Assembly (NCBI RefSeq): GCF_900167345.1
Contig: NZ_FUXB01000010.1
Span: forward strand, 62,001-126,000
Reading direction: 5' to 3'
Length of the DNA: 64,000 bases
DNA from: Vibrio cincinnatiensis DSM 19608
GTDB lineage: Bacteria > Pseudomonadota > Gammaproteobacteria > Enterobacterales > Vibrionaceae
The notes beneath the pieces are model-generated. The model was not told where the DNA came from, did no database searches, and saw only the letters and a program-made list of their open reading frames with translations. Shown piece after piece: positions 29,148 through 39,238 of this stretch. Every line of letters begins with the position of its first letter. The stretch's first letter is position 1. Both the position numbers and the translations under genes were made by a program.

Positions 29148-31106
29148 ATGTCTAGGCTCAATTTAAATCAAGTCGCTATTGGTGTTTCTTTCGGTATCTT
29201 GATTTCGACGTCAGTGAATGCTCAGCAAGCGATGAAAACGGATGAAACTCTTGTAGTAACAGCCGCAGGATTTGAGCAGAGTGTGCAAAATGCCCCGGCG
29301 AGTATTAGTGTTATCTCCCGAGAGGAACTGGAATCTCGTTATTATCGTGATGTTACCGATGCGTTGCGTGGTGTTCCTGGGGTTATGGTGACCGGGGGCG
29401 GTGATAAAACGGATATCAGTATCCGCGGTATGGGTTCTAACTATACGTTGATCCTTGTCGATGGTCGCCGTCAGTCTTCTCGGCAAACTCGACCCAATAG
29501 CGATGGTCCGGGTATTGAGCAAGGGTGGTTGCCACCACTGCAATCGATAGAACGTATCGAAGTGATCCGTGGCCCAATGTCTACCTTGTATGGTTCCGAT
29601 GCCATTGGTGGGGTGATCAACATCATTACTCGAAAAGAGCAAAAAAGTTGGTCTGGTAATGTCCAGCTCAGTACAGTGATTCAAGAAAACCGCCAATCTG
29701 GGGATGAGCAGAGTGCGAACTTTTTTGTTACTGGCCCTTTAACGGATGCTCTCTCATTACAGGTTTATGGGCAAACAACCCAGCGTGATGAAGATAATAT
29801 TGAGTATGGCTATGGTGATAAATCACTGCGAAATTTAACGACAAAATTAAATTATCAGTTGAATGAGTTGCATACAGTTCAATTTGAAGCGGGGGTTTCT
29901 GCCCAAGATCGTACCAATCATGTGGGAAAATCAGCTCAGGCAACGGGATGTCGAAGAGCGTGTAGTGACAATGAAAATGAATATCGTCGAACCCATTTTT
30001 CCCTGGCTCACCAAGGTGATTGGGGCAGTGTTGGTTATTCAGATACTTATCTTCAATACGAAGAAAATAAAAATAAGAGCCGTGAAATGACGATTGAGAA
30101 CACGGTGTTTAAAACCAGCTGGGTGGTTCCTCTCGATAGTCATACCACAACCTTTGGTCTGGAAGGGAGCCATGCAAAACTGGAAGATTTTACCTCTAAT
30201 TCGATTTCGGATCGTACCGAGATTTCTAATTCTCAATGGGCGGCATTTATTGAAGATGAATGGGCGTTACTCGAAAGCTTCTCTTTAACGTTTGGTGGTC
30301 GATTTGACTATGACCAACACTATGGCTCGCACTTTAGCCCTCGTGCCTATGGTGTGTGGAACATTGACCCGAGTTGGACCTTTAAAGGGGGCGTTTCCAC
30401 TGGTTTTAGAGCGCCGCAGTTACGAGAAATTACAGCTAACTGGGGGCAGGTGAGTCGTGGTGGTAACATCTACGGCAACCCAGACCTTGAGCCAGAGAAA
30501 TCCGTCAACAAAGAGCTGAGCTTACTGTATTTTTCCCCGTCTGGTGTACACGCTTCATTGACGGTATTTCATAATGACTTTAAAGATAAAATTACCCGGG
30601 TTGCTTGCCCTACAGACGTCTGTACGGATGGATACAATGATTGGGGAAATGCTCCCACTTACCGAGTGAATGTGGATAAAGCTGAAACTTACGGCTCTGA
30701 AGCGACATTAGAATTGCCTGTGGCACAGGACATCGACTTTAAAGCCAGCTATACCTACACCCATTCAGAGCAAAAATCGGGTGAGTTTAAAGGTAACCCA
30801 TTGCTGCAATTGCCGAAACATTTAGTGAGTGCGGACCTCTCATGGCAAACCACCGAGTTACTCAATAGCTGGACGAAAGTGACCTATCATGGCAAGGAAA
30901 TGAAGCCGGAAGGCGGAGCTTCAAATAGTGATCTGATTGCTCCTGATTACACCTTCGTTGACATGGGGGTTAGCTATTCACTGACGCCAACTGCCACCGT
31001 CAAAGCCGCGGTCTATAACTTGTTTGATAAAGAGGTTGGTTATGAAAAATATGGCTACGTGGAAGACGGTCGTCGTTATTGGTTAGGGTTGGATGTGGCT
31101 TTTTAA
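29148..31106 (+). CDS. irgA: TonB-dependent enterobactin-type siderophore receptor IrgA
   Basis: An outer-membrane receptor for catecholate siderophores, energised by TonB. The product is 652 aa, the same length as V. cholerae IrgA, and resembles it throughout. Signal peptide residues about 1-25 (ISTSVNA-QQ), TonB box ETLVVTAAG at about 34-42, plug domain about 45-165 (DISIRGMGSNYTLILVDG, RIEVIRGPMSTLYGSDAIGGVINIIT), then a 22-strand barrel ending in WLGLDVAF with the terminal Phe typical of BAM substrates. The GGAGTGG ribosome site and Fur box lie immediately upstream. Two cysteine pairs in extracellular loops are as in IrgA. Confidence 0.93.
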   Translation: MSRLNLNQVAIGVSFGILISTSVNAQQAMKTDETLVVTAAGFEQSVQNAPASISVISREELESRYYRDVTDALRGVPGVMVTGGGDKTDISIRGMGSNYTLILVDGRRQSSRQTRPNSDGPGIEQGWLPPLQSIERIEVIRGPMSTLYGSDAIGGVINIITRKEQKSWSGNVQLSTVIQENRQSGDEQSANFFVTGPLTDALSLQVYGQTTQRDEDNIEYGYGDKSLRNLTTKLNYQLNELHTVQFEAGVSAQDRTNHVGKSAQATGCRRACSDNENEYRRTHFSLAHQGDWGSVGYSDTYLQYEENKNKSREMTIENTVFKTSWVVPLDSHTTTFGLEGSHAKLEDFTSNSISDRTEISNSQWAAFIEDEWALLESFSLTFGGRFDYDQHYGSHFSPRAYGVWNIDPSWTFKGGVSTGFRAPQLREITANWGQVSRGGNIYGNPDLEPEKSVNKELSLLYFSPSGVHASLTVFHNDFKDKITRVACPTDVCTDGYNDWGNAPTYRVNVDKAETYGSEATLELPVAQDIDFKASYTYTHSEQKSGEFKGNPLLQLPKHLVSADLSWQTTELLNSWTKVTYHGKEMKPEGGASNSDLIAPDYTFVDMGVSYSLTPTATVKAAVYNLFDKEVGYEKYGYVEDGRRYWLGLDVAF

Positions 31107-31121
31107 GGTGCACCTTTTGAT

Positions 31122-31156
31122 GAGCCTCCTTGCCTGAGTGCAGGGAGCTCTTTTTT
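31122..31156 (+). terminator. Terminator of irgA
   Basis: Arms starting GAGCCTCCTTGC and GCAGGGAGCTC (one mismatch or bulge) followed by six T. Confidence 0.75.
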
Positions 31157-31248
31157 CATCCGTTAAAATGAAGAAAAATGAGAATATTGGGTGAATCGTT
31201 GAGTATTAATCGTTAACATCGACCTATGAATGAATAGGACCTTCTCTC

Positions 31249-32274
31249 ATGCTAAAAGTGGCGATTAACGGATTTGGGCGGATTGGCCGTAATGTGTTAC
31301 GGGCCGTCTACGAAAGTGGTAAACATCAGCAGATAAAAGTGGTGGCGGTCAATGAACTGGCAAAGCCAGAAGCGATGGCTCATTTGCTGCAATATGACAG
31401 CACTCATGGACGATTTGCTAAAAAAGTTTCTCACGACCAAGAACATATTCACATTCACCATGAAAATGGTGAGGTTGACCGAATTCGGATTTTGCATCTA
31501 CAAGCCATCCCATTGCTTCCTTGGCGGGATTTAAACGTTGATATTGTTCTCGATTGTACCGGAGTGTTTGGCTCGAAAGCGGATGGATTGCAACATACGG
31601 AAGCTGGTGCTAAAAAAGTACTTTTCTCTCATCCCGGCGCCGCCGATCTCGATAACACCATTATTTACGGTGTCAATCATGAGACGCTCACCGCTGAACA
31701 ACGCATTGTCTCGAATGGATCTTGTACCACGAACTGCATTGTTCCTATCATCAAAGTGCTGGATGATGCCTTTGGTATTGACTCTGGAACGATTACCACC
31801 ATCCACTCTTCCATGAACGATCAACAAGTGATTGATGCTTATCATGATGATCTCCGCCGAACTCGAGCCGCCAGCCAGTCCATTATTCCGGTAGATACCA
31901 AGTTGCATAAAGGGATTGAAAGAATATTTCCGAAATTTTCTAACAAATTTGAGGCCATTTCCGTCAGGGTTCCCACGGTTAATGTGACTGCGATGGATTT
32001 AAGTGTCACATTGAATACAAATGTGAAAGTTAATGACGTAAATCAAACCATTATTCACGCATCTCGGTGTACATTAGATGGCATTGTTGACTATACTGAA
32101 GCACCGCTGGTTTCCATCGATTTCAACCATGATCCCCACAGTGCGATTGTGGATGGCAATCAAACGCGAGTAAGTAATGGGCAGCTGGTAAAAATGCTTG
32201 TCTGGTGCGATAACGAATGGGGATTTGCTAACCGTATGTTGGATACTGCGTTGGCGATGCAGGCCGCAAAATGA
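31249..32274 (+). CDS. epd: Erythrose-4-phosphate dehydrogenase
   Basis: Oxidises erythrose 4-phosphate to 4-phosphoerythronate for PLP synthesis; a GapA-like fold. The 341-aa product has [15 protein letters not shown] at the N terminus and the active-site SNGSCTTNC segment (Cys at about 155). The DSTHGRF segment and the context upstream of pgk and fba, as in E. coli, favour Epd over glycolytic GapA, though the two cannot be separated with certainty by eye. Together with pdxA at the left edge it serves PLP synthesis. Confidence 0.88.
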   Translation: MLKVAINGFGRIGRNVLRAVYESGKHQQIKVVAVNELAKPEAMAHLLQYDSTHGRFAKKVSHDQEHIHIHHENGEVDRIRILHLQAIPLLPWRDLNVDIVLDCTGVFGSKADGLQHTEAGAKKVLFSHPGAADLDNTIIYGVNHETLTAEQRIVSNGSCTTNCIVPIIKVLDDAFGIDSGTITTIHSSMNDQQVIDAYHDDLRRTRAASQSIIPVDTKLHKGIERIFPKFSNKFEAISVRVPTVNVTAMDLSVTLNTNVKVNDVNQTIIHASRCTLDGIVDYTEAPLVSIDFNHDPHSAIVDGNQTRVSNGQLVKMLVWCDNEWGFANRMLDTALAMQAAK

Positions 32275-32426
32275 CGGTTTAAACGTTCAGAGATATTTTA
32301 TTTTTCGCATTGAAATAAATAAATCTCTCCCCCATATCAGTAAGCAGCTTGAGAATTTACAGGCTCGGCAGGATCGCCGAGTTGATGAAAAACTTCAATT
32401 TCTTTAAATATTTGAGAGGACAAACT

Positions 32427-33590
32427 ATGTCTGTAATCAAGATGACTGACCTGGATTTAGCAGGTAAACGTGTATTTATCCGTGCTGATCTAAACGTGCC
32501 AGTAAAAGAGGGTAAAGTGACCTCTGATGCTCGTATCCTTGCATCACTACCAACCATCAAGCACTGTTTAGCAGCGGGCGCAAAAGTAATGGTGACTTCT
32601 CACCTAGGCCGCCCAACGGAAGGTGAATACGCAGAAGAGTTCTCTCTACAGCCTGTTGTTAACTACCTAAATGACGCGCTTGATTGCGACGTAAAATTAG
32701 CCAAAGATTACCTTGAGGGTATCGAGCTTAATGCTGGTGAATTGGTGGTTCTAGAAAACGTTCGCTTTAACAAAGGCGAGAAGAAAAACGAAGAAGAATT
32801 GTCTAAGAAATACGCAGCGCTGTGTGACGTATTTGTGATGGATGCATTTGGTACGGCTCACCGTGCACAAGCTTCAACTCACGGTGTGGGTATGTTTGCT
32901 CCTATCGCTTGTGCTGGCCCTCTTTTGGCTAACGAACTTGAAGCATTAGGCAAAGCGATGGATAAACCAGCTCGCCCAATGGTTGCTATCGTTGGTGGTT
33001 CTAAAGTTTCCACTAAACTGACGGTTCTTGAGTCATTGTCTAAGATTGCTGACCAACTTGTAGTGGGTGGTGGTATTGCCAACACCTTTATCGCAGCCGC
33101 TGGCCATAATGTGGGTAAATCACTTTATGAAGCTGACTTAGTGGAAACCGCTAAAAAATTAATGGAAGAGTGTGCGATTCCTGTTGCTACTGACGTGGCT
33201 TGTGCGAAAGCCTTTGACGAAAACGCAGAAGCAGAAATCAAACACGTTTCTGAAGTTCAAGACGACGATATGATCTTCGACCTTGGCCCTGAATCAACAG
33301 CACAACTGGCTGAAATTCTTAAAAACGCAAAAACCATTCTATGGAATGGCCCTGTTGGCGTATTTGAATTCAAAAACTTCGAAGCTGGTACTCGCGGTAT
33401 TTCTGAAGCGATTGCTGCTTCTGAAGGTTTCTCTGTTGCTGGTGGTGGTGATACGTTGGCGGCAATCGATAAGTTCGGTATCAAAGCTGATGTCTCTTAT
33501 ATCTCTACTGGCGGCGGTGCCTTCCTTGAGTTTGTGGAAGGTAAAGTATTACCAGCAGTAGAAATGCTAGAAGCACGCGCGAAAGCATAA
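32427..33590 (+). CDS. pgk: Phosphoglycerate kinase
   Basis: Glycolytic enzyme transferring phosphate from 1,3-bisphosphoglycerate to ADP. The ATG at 32427 (387 aa) has GAGAGGA 6 bases upstream and gives [25 protein letters not shown], the expected N terminus; the open upstream extension of 26 codons is rejected. Other signatures: [28 protein letters not shown] and the C-terminal [13 protein letters not shown]. Codon choice is noticeably more biased (CTA, GGT, AAC) than in neighbouring accessory genes, as expected for a highly expressed gene. It lies between epd and fba. Confidence 0.98.
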   Translation: MSVIKMTDLDLAGKRVFIRADLNVPVKEGKVTSDARILASLPTIKHCLAAGAKVMVTSHLGRPTEGEYAEEFSLQPVVNYLNDALDCDVKLAKDYLEGIELNAGELVVLENVRFNKGEKKNEEELSKKYAALCDVFVMDAFGTAHRAQASTHGVGMFAPIACAGPLLANELEALGKAMDKPARPMVAIVGGSKVSTKLTVLESLSKIADQLVVGGGIANTFIAAAGHNVGKSLYEADLVETAKKLMEECAIPVATDVACAKAFDENAEAEIKHVSEVQDDDMIFDLGPESTAQLAEILKNAKTILWNGPVGVFEFKNFEAGTRGISEAIAASEGFSVAGGGDTLAAIDKFGIKADVSYISTGGGAFLEFVEGKVLPAVEMLEARAKA

Positions 33591-33599
33591 CGACGATGA

Positions 33600-33630
33600 G
33601 AGCGGGGGGTAACTCCCGCTTTCTTGTTTG
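33600..33630 (+). terminator. Possible terminator or attenuator between pgk and fba
   Basis: AGCGGG and CCCGCT arms around a GGGTAACT-type loop, followed by TTCTTGTTT. Moderate strength; a promoter-like region follows before fba. Confidence 0.5.
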
Positions 33631-33742
33631 CTGCACGAGGGTATTTATTCTGCTAGAATAGCGCCAGTTGTGAGCAAACGTTTGCAAGAATGTAAACTTA
33701 ACTGTTTTATTTTTAAACGACAGAAAAAATAGGATCAAATCC

Positions 33743-34819
33743 ATGTCTAAGATCTTCGATTTCGTAAAACCTGGTGTGATTTCTGGTGATGACGTACAGA
33801 AAGTATTTGCTGTAGCGAAAGAGCATAACTTTGCTCTACCTGCTGTTAACGTTGTCAATACTGACTCTATCAACGCAGTACTAGAAGCCGCGGCCAAAGT
33901 GAAAGCACCGGTAGTGGTGCAGTTCTCTAACGGTGGCGCTGCTTTCTTTGTTGGTAAAGGCGTTAAACTTGAAGGCCAAGGTGCCCAAATCCTTGGTGCC
34001 GTGGCTGGTGCAAAATACGTTCACGCTGTTGCTGAAACTTACGGTGTGCCAGTGATTCTACACACTGACCACGCTGCGAAGAAATTACTGCCTTGGATCG
34101 ATGGTCTACTTGATGCTGGCGAAGAGTTCTTTGCTCAAACAGGTAAGCCTCTGTTTTCTTCTCACATGCTAGATCTTTCTGAAGAGACTCTAGAAGAAAA
34201 CGTTGAAACGTGTGCGAAATACCTAGAGCGTATGGCGAAAATGGGTATGACCATCGAAATCGAACTTGGTTGTACTGGCGGTGAAGAAGACGGCGTTGAT
34301 AACTCAGATATGGATTCTTCTGAGCTGTACACTTCACCTGAAGACGTTGCTTATGCTTATGAAAAACTAAGCGCAGTTAGCCACCGTTTCACTATTGCCG
34401 CTTCTTTTGGTAACGTACACGGTGTTTACCAAGCGGGTAACGTTGTACTAACTCCAACTATCCTTCGTGATTCTCAAGCGTATGTTTCTGAGAAATTTGG
34501 CCTTCCAGCTAACTCTCTAAACTTCGTATTCCACGGTGGTTCAGGTTCTTCTGAAGCTGAAATCAAAGAGTCAATCAGCTACGGTGTTATCAAAATGAAC
34601 ATCGATACCGATACTCAGTGGGCAACTTGGGATGGTATCCGTAAGTATGAAGCTGAAAACCACGATTACCTACAAGGCCAAATCGGTAACCCAACTGGTG
34701 AAGCTGCACCAAACAAAAAATACTACGATCCACGTGTATGGCTACGTGCAGGCCAAACTTCAATGGTGGCTCGTCTTGAGAAAGCTTTTGCAGACCTTAA
34801 CGCCGTTAACGTACTGTAA
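33743..34819 (+). CDS. fba: Class II fructose-bisphosphate aldolase
   Basis: Zinc-dependent cleavage of fructose 1,6-bisphosphate to glyceraldehyde-3-phosphate and dihydroxyacetone phosphate. The 358-aa product has the class IIA signatures HTDHAAKK (zinc and catalytic Asp, His), IEIELGCTGGEEDGVDN, GNVHGVYQAGNV and FHGGSGSSEAEI. It is the third gene of the epd-pgk-fba run and ends at a strong terminator. Codon bias is that of a highly expressed gene. Confidence 0.98.
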   Translation: MSKIFDFVKPGVISGDDVQKVFAVAKEHNFALPAVNVVNTDSINAVLEAAAKVKAPVVVQFSNGGAAFFVGKGVKLEGQGAQILGAVAGAKYVHAVAETYGVPVILHTDHAAKKLLPWIDGLLDAGEEFFAQTGKPLFSSHMLDLSEETLEENVETCAKYLERMAKMGMTIEIELGCTGGEEDGVDNSDMDSSELYTSPEDVAYAYEKLSAVSHRFTIAASFGNVHGVYQAGNVVLTPTILRDSQAYVSEKFGLPANSLNFVFHGGSGSSEAEIKESISYGVIKMNIDTDTQWATWDGIRKYEAENHDYLQGQIGNPTGEAAPNKKYYDPRVWLRAGQTSMVARLEKAFADLNAVNVL

Positions 34820-34839
34820 TTAGTGTTTAGTTAGTCATT

Positions 34840-34868
34840 AGCCGCCCTTGTTGGGGCGGCTTTTTTTA
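34840..34868 (+). terminator. Terminator of fba
   Basis: AGCCGCCC and GGGCGGCT arms with a short loop followed by seven T. Confidence 0.9.
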
Positions 34869-35036
34869 TAGCTAGTGATTAGGAAATAGATCTGCTAGTT
34901 TAAAGAATAATCTTATGTTTGCTGAGATTTAAATAAGTATACTTTGTGTGGAGATATTACATAGAGCAGTTGTCACTCCTTTGTATACATCAAACCAAAA
35001 GAATATCGATATCATTGATTGTAGAGGATATACAAG

Positions 35037-35900
35037 ATGGCGAATGAGTCAGTGGGACTTGAAGTTCCTGGCGTTGAAAGTTTACATCAGGTCAATAGTT
35101 GGCTAACCAATAACTCAGATTTATTTATTCAATATGGTGTGAATATTATTTCTGCTATTTTGATTTTGTTTATTGGTAACCTGATTGTCAAAACGATTGC
35201 AGGTAGTGTAGCAAACGTGTTGATGAAAAAAGAGATGGATAAGGCGGTTGTCGATTTTATCCAAGGCATCGTACGTTACACACTATTCATTATTGTATTG
35301 GTTGCCGCATTAAGTCGTATTGGCGTTCAAACCGCGTCCGTTGTGGCAATTATCGGTGCGGCGGGTTTAGCGGTGGGTTTAGCGCTGCAAGGTTCGCTAT
35401 CCAACTTTGCTGCTGGAGTGTTAATCGTTGCTTTCCGTCCGTTTAAATCCGGTGACTATATTGAAGTGGCTGGAACCGCTGGATCGGTTGATTCGATCCA
35501 TATTTTTCAGACAATTTTAAAAACACCCGATAACAAAATGGTGGTATTACCTAACTCAGCGGTAGTGAATGGCGCAATTGTCAATTATTCACGCCATGCT
35601 ACACGTCGTGTTGATTTACTGATTGGCGTATCTTATAAATCGGATCTAAATAAAACCAAGCAGGTACTGCGTGATGTGGTTGAGCGCGATCCTCGGGTAT
35701 TAAAAGATCCTGCTGTTCGAGTTGAAGTACATCAACTCGGTGAATCATCGATTAATTTTATCGTTCGCCCTTGGGTGAAAAGTACCGATTATTGGCCCGT
35801 TTACTGGGAATTGTTGCACAAAATTAAAGAAGGACTGGATGAAAATGGTATCGAGATTCCATTCCCTCAAATGGATGTTCATTTAAATAAATTGAACTGA
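35037..35900 (+). CDS. mscS: Small-conductance mechanosensitive channel MscS
   Basis: A heptameric inner-membrane channel that opens on membrane tension after osmotic downshock. The 287-aa product (E. coli 286 aa) has three N-terminal membrane helices, with the pore-lining TM3 rich in Gly and Ala (IGAAGLAVGLALQGSLSNFAAGV, about residues 100-122), and a cytoplasmic beta and alpha/beta vestibule domain with PFKSGDYIEVAG and NSAVVNGAIVNYS. It stands alone between the fba and its own terminator. Confidence 0.96.
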   Translation: MANESVGLEVPGVESLHQVNSWLTNNSDLFIQYGVNIISAILILFIGNLIVKTIAGSVANVLMKKEMDKAVVDFIQGIVRYTLFIIVLVAALSRIGVQTASVVAIIGAAGLAVGLALQGSLSNFAAGVLIVAFRPFKSGDYIEVAGTAGSVDSIHIFQTILKTPDNKMVVLPNSAVVNGAIVNYSRHATRRVDLLIGVSYKSDLNKTKQVLRDVVERDPRVLKDPAVRVEVHQLGESSINFIVRPWVKSTDYWPVYWELLHKIKEGLDENGIEIPFPQMDVHLNKLN

Positions 35901-35918
35901 TCCCAGTCAGCATGACAG

Positions 35919-35952
35919 AAAAAATAACGAAGGCTAGCCTTCGTTATTTTTT
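35919..35952. terminator. Terminator of mscS
   Basis: A perfect palindromic hairpin (arm AAAATAACGAAGG, CTAG centre, complement) flanked by A and T runs, active in the plus direction. Confidence 0.9.
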
Positions 35953-36154
35953 AGGTTTATATACCGCTACACATTCCTGTTATGACCAATAGCGTTAATA
36001 AAACGTCTGGTAGAGGCCTTTTTGCAGATAACTCACAAAGACTTTACATCGATTTCGTTATGATGAGGCAATATCAATATTGGTCTAGTCAAGGTACAAG
36101 GACTCAGCGTCAATCTGGTCTGGAAAAATCATTTATCCAAAGAAGGTGAGTTAT

Positions 36155-36853
36155 ATGAAATGGTTCCCTCAGTTTGCGATTGCTTTGTGTAGCTTTACCG
36201 CTGCATGCGTTCAGGCTCAGTCGTTAAATTTTCCTCATATTGTGACTTCAGGATATGGTGAAGTCACCGCAGTGCCTGATCGTGCCCAATTCTCAGTCAA
36301 AGTCGTTGAAACGAATATGAATGCTGAGCAAGCCAAAGCGACAGTTGATAAGGTTGTGGCTGAATTTACCTCGCAATTGAAGCAATCGGGGGTTGAGGCT
36401 CAAGATATTTCTAGCTCTAATCTCTATTTAACGCCGCAATACCATTACCCTAAATCGGGTCAGCCAGAGTTGGTTGGCTACCGCGCTCAACGCAGTATTA
36501 CTGTAGAAGTGGCGAAGGTGAGCCAGCTTAATCAATACTTAGATTTAGCCTTGGCACAAGGTATTAATCAAGTTGATAACGTACAGTTGAAAGTCAGTGA
36601 ACAAGAAAAATACCAAGCACAAGCAAGAATGGCCGCCATCACGGACGCAAAGAAAAAAGCGGCATCGCTAGCGTCTGGTTTCCAAGCTAAATTGGGAGGG
36701 GTATGGCGTATTGAATACAGCTCCATGACACCTCAGCCTATGCTAATGCGTAGCGCAAGCATGAACGACAAAGCATCGGTTAATGACACTTACCAAGACT
36801 CGAGTTTGATTATCCGTGACAGAGTGGATGTTATTTATAAATTGGTTCCTTAG
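36155..36853 (+). CDS. yggE: SIMPL-domain (DUF541) periplasmic protein, YggE type
   Basis: A 232-aa exported protein of the SIMPL/DUF541 family; E. coli YggE is linked to lower oxidative stress. The ATG at 36155 is chosen over an in-frame GTG at 36146 because AAGGTGAG lies 4 bases upstream of it and the signal peptide (MKWFPQFAIALCSFTAACVQA) begins there. Conserved parts: SGYGEVTAVPDRAQF and ARMAAITDAKKKAASLASGF. It follows a 250-bp gap after mscS in which nothing else was recognised. Confidence 0.9.
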   Translation: MKWFPQFAIALCSFTAACVQAQSLNFPHIVTSGYGEVTAVPDRAQFSVKVVETNMNAEQAKATVDKVVAEFTSQLKQSGVEAQDISSSNLYLTPQYHYPKSGQPELVGYRAQRSITVEVAKVSQLNQYLDLALAQGINQVDNVQLKVSEQEKYQAQARMAAITDAKKKAASLASGFQAKLGGVWRIEYSSMTPQPMLMRSASMNDKASVNDTYQDSSLIIRDRVDVIYKLVP

Positions 36854-36860
36854 GCTCATT

Positions 36861-36888
36861 CATCAGGCCCTTTTTCTCGGGCCTGATG
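36861..36888 (+). terminator. Hairpin after yggE
   Basis: CATCAGGCCC and GGGCCTGATG arms (10 bp) with an 8-nt loop of mostly T, followed by TCGTTTGG. The tail is weak. Confidence 0.55.
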
Positions 36889-37017
36889 TCGTTTGGTTGA
36901 GAGGGATATTCTGTTTGAAATAATTTAGCATGATGAACAGGCAGTTTTATATTCAGTAAAAAACAAATGCTGTTATAATGTCCACTTTACTGTGGCATTT
37001 TATGTTTGAATAGGGTT

Positions 37018-38871
37018 ATGAGACTTTCTAGAATTGTTATTTTTCTTCTCATTACCACGGTTCTGATCACCTCTGCCACCATTATCTACTACCTGCAACG
37101 TTACCAGCAGGTGACTCAAGCGAACATCTCGCGGACAGCTCAACTCGCACTCAATCAACTGAATTATACGGTTCGTGAATATACCAATATTCAAGACCAG
37201 CTTTTTTCTGTGGTCAATTTGCTGAGCCATGGACAAGCGACGCACTATTATGCCCGCACCACCAGTGAATTTAATCAGTTGAACTTGGAAACAATTTTTG
37301 TCTCCGTTGCAGAAAATCAAAAATGGTATAACTCGATTCTTTTTCTTGATGTTGATGGGCAAGTTAAGATCAACGTCGATTATTCGTCAGTTCATCAACG
37401 GGCGAACGTCAGTGATAGCGGTTTTCTTTACCCTCATCGTGATTTACGCCGTTATGCGGAGCGGTTAGGTCAAGATCAAGTTGGAATCTGGGGAATGGAG
37501 GGAGATAAAGCGAACTTTCCTCCATCATTGCAACTGCTCACTCCCATTACTATCTTTGGGCAGCGCTATGGCTATATCGTGGTTGATGTCGATCTTTGGC
37601 GCTTATCCCATCGTCTCAATTACGCGTTAGAAGCGGATTTTCAGCCCAAAATCATGACTGATCAAGGCGTTTACCTTAGCCAACGTTTAGCGCACAGTGC
37701 GTTAATGAAGCCGGATATTTACGTCGATGATTTTTCCGATCAATTTCCTGATACTTGGCAAGCGATGTTGGGTGAACGTCGTGGTTATCGGTTTGATAAT
37801 GGACATCTTATTGTCTTTCATCGAATGGAGCTTTCTGAATTACAGACGCTTTATTTAGTGATTAATTTAACACCTGATCAGCTTGCTCAGCGGGCCGCCC
37901 GTGATTTGAATGATCTTGTAAAAGAAGGCATTTTTGTTTTCTTATTAGTCCTTATCTTTGTACTACCTACAGTGTCAATGCTCTTGCATTACCATCGGCG
38001 TAATATGGAAAGTAAACTGGCCAGAGCGGCACTCAGTGGTATGTCTGCGGTGATGATTTCAGATAAGTCGCATCAAGTGATGATGGTCAATGATGAATTT
38101 GAGAAAATTACGGGCTTATCTCGGCCTTGGGCATTAGGGCGTAACGCTCTAAAAGTGTTACTTTCTCATCATGGCATTCAGTTTGTGATGGAAGTTTTAG
38201 AAACGGTTTCTGCTAATCATTTATGGGAGGGTGAAGTTGAATTCACTACTCCTCAAGGCCAGATGCTGACGACCATTATTCGCATTCAAGCTATTTTTGA
38301 AGGTGGAGAGGTGAGCTACTACATCACTTCTATTGTCGATATTAGTGAGCGAAAAATTTTAGAAAACAAACTGCGAGAGCTGAGTGAGAAAGATGCGCTG
38401 ACCCATATATGGAATCGTCGTAAATTTGAACAAGAACTACGTATCCAAAGTCAGTTGATTGAACGTTATGGTGAGCAGCAGCAAACGTGTTTGGCCTTGC
38501 TTGATATAGATTTCTTCAAGCGAGTCAATGATGAACAAGGACATGATCAAGGTGATCGAGTGATTAGTGCTATTGCCCACCAACTATTAGCTCTACTACG
38601 CAGTACGGATTTTGTCGCCAGAATTGGTGGGGAAGAATTTGCCATTATCATGCCGCATACCCACCTTGAAGAAGCGTATTTAGTGCTTGATCGGATAAGA
38701 AAGGGGATTGATTCAGAAGAAAGCCTTCCCGTTACCATCAGTGCAGGCCTTACTGACATGACTGAAGATGTCACCCGCTCTTACAAATGTGCAGATATTG
38801 CCCTTTATGAGGCTAAAACATTAGGGCGTAACCAAGTGGCTATTTGCCGTAGCAGCGATGATATTGCTTAA
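37018..38871 (+). CDS. Membrane diguanylate cyclase (sensor-PAS-GGDEF)
   Basis: Makes cyclic di-GMP from two GTP. From the ATG at 37018 (617 aa; a TTG four codons upstream is less likely): TM1 about 6-25, a periplasmic sensor region about 28-295 that looks Cache-like (YGYIVVDVDLWRLSHRL), TM2 about 300-322, a PAS domain about 335-450, and a GGDEF domain about 455-605. The active site is intact as RIGGEEFAI, and the product-inhibition I-site RSTD stands five residues before it, so an active, feedback-controlled enzyme is expected. No EAL domain. The ligand is unknown. Confidence 0.92.
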   Translation: MRLSRIVIFLLITTVLITSATIIYYLQRYQQVTQANISRTAQLALNQLNYTVREYTNIQDQLFSVVNLLSHGQATHYYARTTSEFNQLNLETIFVSVAENQKWYNSILFLDVDGQVKINVDYSSVHQRANVSDSGFLYPHRDLRRYAERLGQDQVGIWGMEGDKANFPPSLQLLTPITIFGQRYGYIVVDVDLWRLSHRLNYALEADFQPKIMTDQGVYLSQRLAHSALMKPDIYVDDFSDQFPDTWQAMLGERRGYRFDNGHLIVFHRMELSELQTLYLVINLTPDQLAQRAARDLNDLVKEGIFVFLLVLIFVLPTVSMLLHYHRRNMESKLARAALSGMSAVMISDKSHQVMMVNDEFEKITGLSRPWALGRNALKVLLSHHGIQFVMEVLETVSANHLWEGEVEFTTPQGQMLTTIIRIQAIFEGGEVSYYITSIVDISERKILENKLRELSEKDALTHIWNRRKFEQELRIQSQLIERYGEQQQTCLALLDIDFFKRVNDEQGHDQGDRVISAIAHQLLALLRSTDFVARIGGEEFAIIMPHTHLEEAYLVLDRIRKGIDSEESLPVTISAGLTDMTEDVTRSYKCADIALYEAKTLGRNQVAICRSSDDIA

Positions 38872-39037
38872 TCTCTCTCCTGATATTGTGACGAAGGTCC
38901 GGTTTTACTGTTTTTGAGCTAAACTAAAGAAGAGTCGAAGAGCAATAGCGATATTTCTAATATGAACAAAAACGAGGTTGCTCGGAATGGGTCTCGTCGG
39001 AAATGACGCTTTCGAAACGGAGATGGTGAGGTAGAAT

Positions 39038-39169
39038 ATGCTCTATCTTTTTCTTGTGAGGCTAACCATTAGCGCTTTATTGGTGCTTGGTGTGCAGATT
39101 AGTGCTCTTTATTTCCTTCTTATGATAGTGCTGCTGAATACTCATCATAAAGAGTTTTTTGGTTGGTAG
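39038..39169 (+). CDS. Small membrane protein, 43 aa (unrecognised)
   Basis: ATG at 39038 with GAGGT 6 bases upstream; 43 codons to a TAG. The product is mostly hydrophobic with two candidate segments, LYLFLVRLTISALLVLGV and ISALYFLLMIVLL, and a polar aromatic tail NTHHKEFFGW. It lies between the diguanylate cyclase and the terminator shared with pykF, in a 367-bp gap that otherwise shows nothing. I do not recognise a family. Coding is supported by the ribosome site, the ordered hydrophobic composition and the nearby terminator, but not by any homology. Confidence 0.5.
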   Translation: MLYLFLVRLTISALLVLGVQISALYFLLMIVLLNTHHKEFFGW

Positions 39170-39178
39170 CTTAAAAAT

Positions 39179-39218
39179 AACAATAAAAATCGGGGCATTA
39201 GCCCCGATTTTTATTGTT
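39179..39218. terminator. Bidirectional terminator between the 43-aa ORF and pykF
   Basis: Perfect 18-bp arms (39179-39196 and 39201-39218) with an ATTA loop, a GC core CGGGGC and A/T tracts on both outer sides. It should stop transcription from both converging sides. Confidence 0.9.
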
Positions 39219-39238
39219 TAATACCATGCAGATATCAA

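Noticed and set aside
31249..32274. Epd as the main glycolytic GapA
   Set aside because: Position before pgk and fba and the sequence type favour Epd, although the fold is shared.
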